A DNA stretch of 41,742 bases from an uncultured Acetatifactor sp. (lineage in GTDB: Bacteria; Bacillota; Clostridia; Lachnospirales; Lachnospiraceae), in assembly GCA_904501885.1 (NCBI GenBank), contig CAJGCP010000018.1:1-41742 (forward strand), given 5' to 3'. The position numbers were made by a program, and so were the translations under genes. The notes beneath the pieces are model-generated. The model saw only the letters and a list, made by a program, of their open reading frames with translations. It had not been told where the DNA came from and ran no database searches. Below are positions 41,377 through 41,742 of this stretch, one piece after another; positions within the stretch are counted from its first letter, which is position 1, and every line of letters begins with the position of its first letter.

Positions 41377-41742
41377 ATGAAAATCTATGATATAACCCAA
41401 GAGGTTTTTAGTTGCCAAGTGTATCCTGGCGACCCGAAACCAGAGAAAAAGATTCTTAAATCAATGGCAAATGGTGATGTATATAATTTGACATCATTTA
41501 GTATGTGTGCACACAATGGCACACACATAGATGCACCATTTCATTTTATTAAAGATGGAAAAACTGTAGACGAGATATGTTTAGATGCAGTTGTGGGAAT
41601 GGCATATGTAGCAGAGCATCATGGGACTGTCACAGGTGAAGATGCTGCCAAGATGCTTGAAAAAGCAAAAAAACACAACACAGAAGCGGCAAGGAGAATT
41701 CTTATTAAAGGTGATGTTGAAGTGTCATTAGAGGCTGCAAAG
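41377..41742 (+). CDS. Cyclase family protein (kynurenine formamidase-like), 3'-truncated
   Basis: A metal-dependent hydrolase of the cyclase/kynurenine-formamidase family. 122 codons are in view and the frame is open at the window end. The N terminus MKIYDITQEVF and the metal motif HNGTHIDAPFHF (HxGTHxDxPxH) near residues 47-58 are diagnostic. The reaction is unknown; formamidase-type amide or cyclic ester hydrolysis is typical for the family. ATG at 41377 has GGAG 9 bases upstream within the preceding 29-residue frame. Confidence 0.88.
   Translation, partial: MKIYDITQEVFSCQVYPGDPKPEKKILKSMANGDVYNLTSFSMCAHNGTHIDAPFHFIKDGKTVDEICLDAVVGMAYVAEHHGTVTGEDAAKMLEKAKKHNTEAARRILIKGDVEVSLEAAK

Noticed and set aside
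41194..41418. Minus-strand 74-codon open frame over the divergent region and cyclase start
   Set aside because: It lies antisense to the 29-residue frame and to the cyclase N terminus with its diagnostic metal motif, has no ribosome site and a composition like random translation.
1..41742. Mobile element, prophage, CRISPR or defence island
   Set aside because: Gene content is core throughout; I saw no transposase, terminal repeats, spaced repeats, tRNA attachment site or sharp compositional shift. The Xer-like gene is not flanked by cargo.

Overview
The window is a stretch of core chromosome from a low-GC Gram-positive bacterium of the class Clostridia, most likely a Lachnospiraceae-type anaerobe. 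The grounds are an oxygen-sensitive class III ribonucleotide reductase (nrdD-nrdG), a cotJABC spore-coat operon, SepF together with MinCDE and MreBCD, Firmicutes-type L27 with its Prp protease, a Firmicutes-style LexA box and frequent TTG/GTG starts with strong GGAGG-type ribosome binding sites. I see no phage, insertion sequence, CRISPR array, tRNA or rRNA. Species-level placement is not possible by reading alone.

Layout. 1-3118 (+): nrdD (5'-truncated), nrdG, dut and a DegV lipid-binding protein, closed by a strong two-way terminator. 3199-5656 (-): the cotJA-cotJB-cotJC operon followed by an alanine/sodium symporter. 5803-15425 (+): pepT with a good sigma-A promoter, then miaB-mutS-mutL-miaA and a PLP enzyme of the aluminium-resistance/methionine gamma-lyase-like family. 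15536-25849 (+): a closely packed shape and division cluster, radC-mreB-mreC-mreD-PBP2-minC-minD-minE-rodA, ending in an mgsA-like gene and a D,D-carboxypeptidase. 25899-29128 (+): a small P-loop protein on its own promoter(s), then a membrane-anchored HlyD-like protein, yggS and sepF. 29208-31747: aroB-lspA-rluD. 31871-36212: a cytidylate-kinase-like gene, then the L21 leader with rplU-prp-rpmA, obgE, yhbY, yqeK and rsfS. 36254-41176 (mostly -): a two-helix DUF378 protein, a GltS-like permease, lexA with a divergent SOS-controlled LysM protein, a tyrosine recombinase and ttcA. 41284-41742 (+): a 29-residue peptide gene and the start of a cyclase-family gene cut by the window end.

How it works together. 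Most of the window serves cell-wall elongation and septum placement (MreBCD, PBP2-RodA, MinCDE, SepF, D,D-carboxypeptidase, and a YneA-like SOS division inhibitor), translation (L21/L27/Prp/Obg/YhbY/RsfS, MiaA/MiaB, TtcA, RluD) and genome maintenance (MutSL, LexA, RadC, Xer, Dut).

The most unusual observations are two proteins in the shape operon whose active sites look degraded. The MgsA-like protein has lost the aspartate and two histidines used by methylglyoxal synthase but keeps the phosphate-binding loop. The MreB has an altered phosphate-2 loop. Also notable are a ~230-residue insertion in the transpeptidase domain of PBP2, absence of nadD from its usual place before yqeK, and a multi-box LexA control region.
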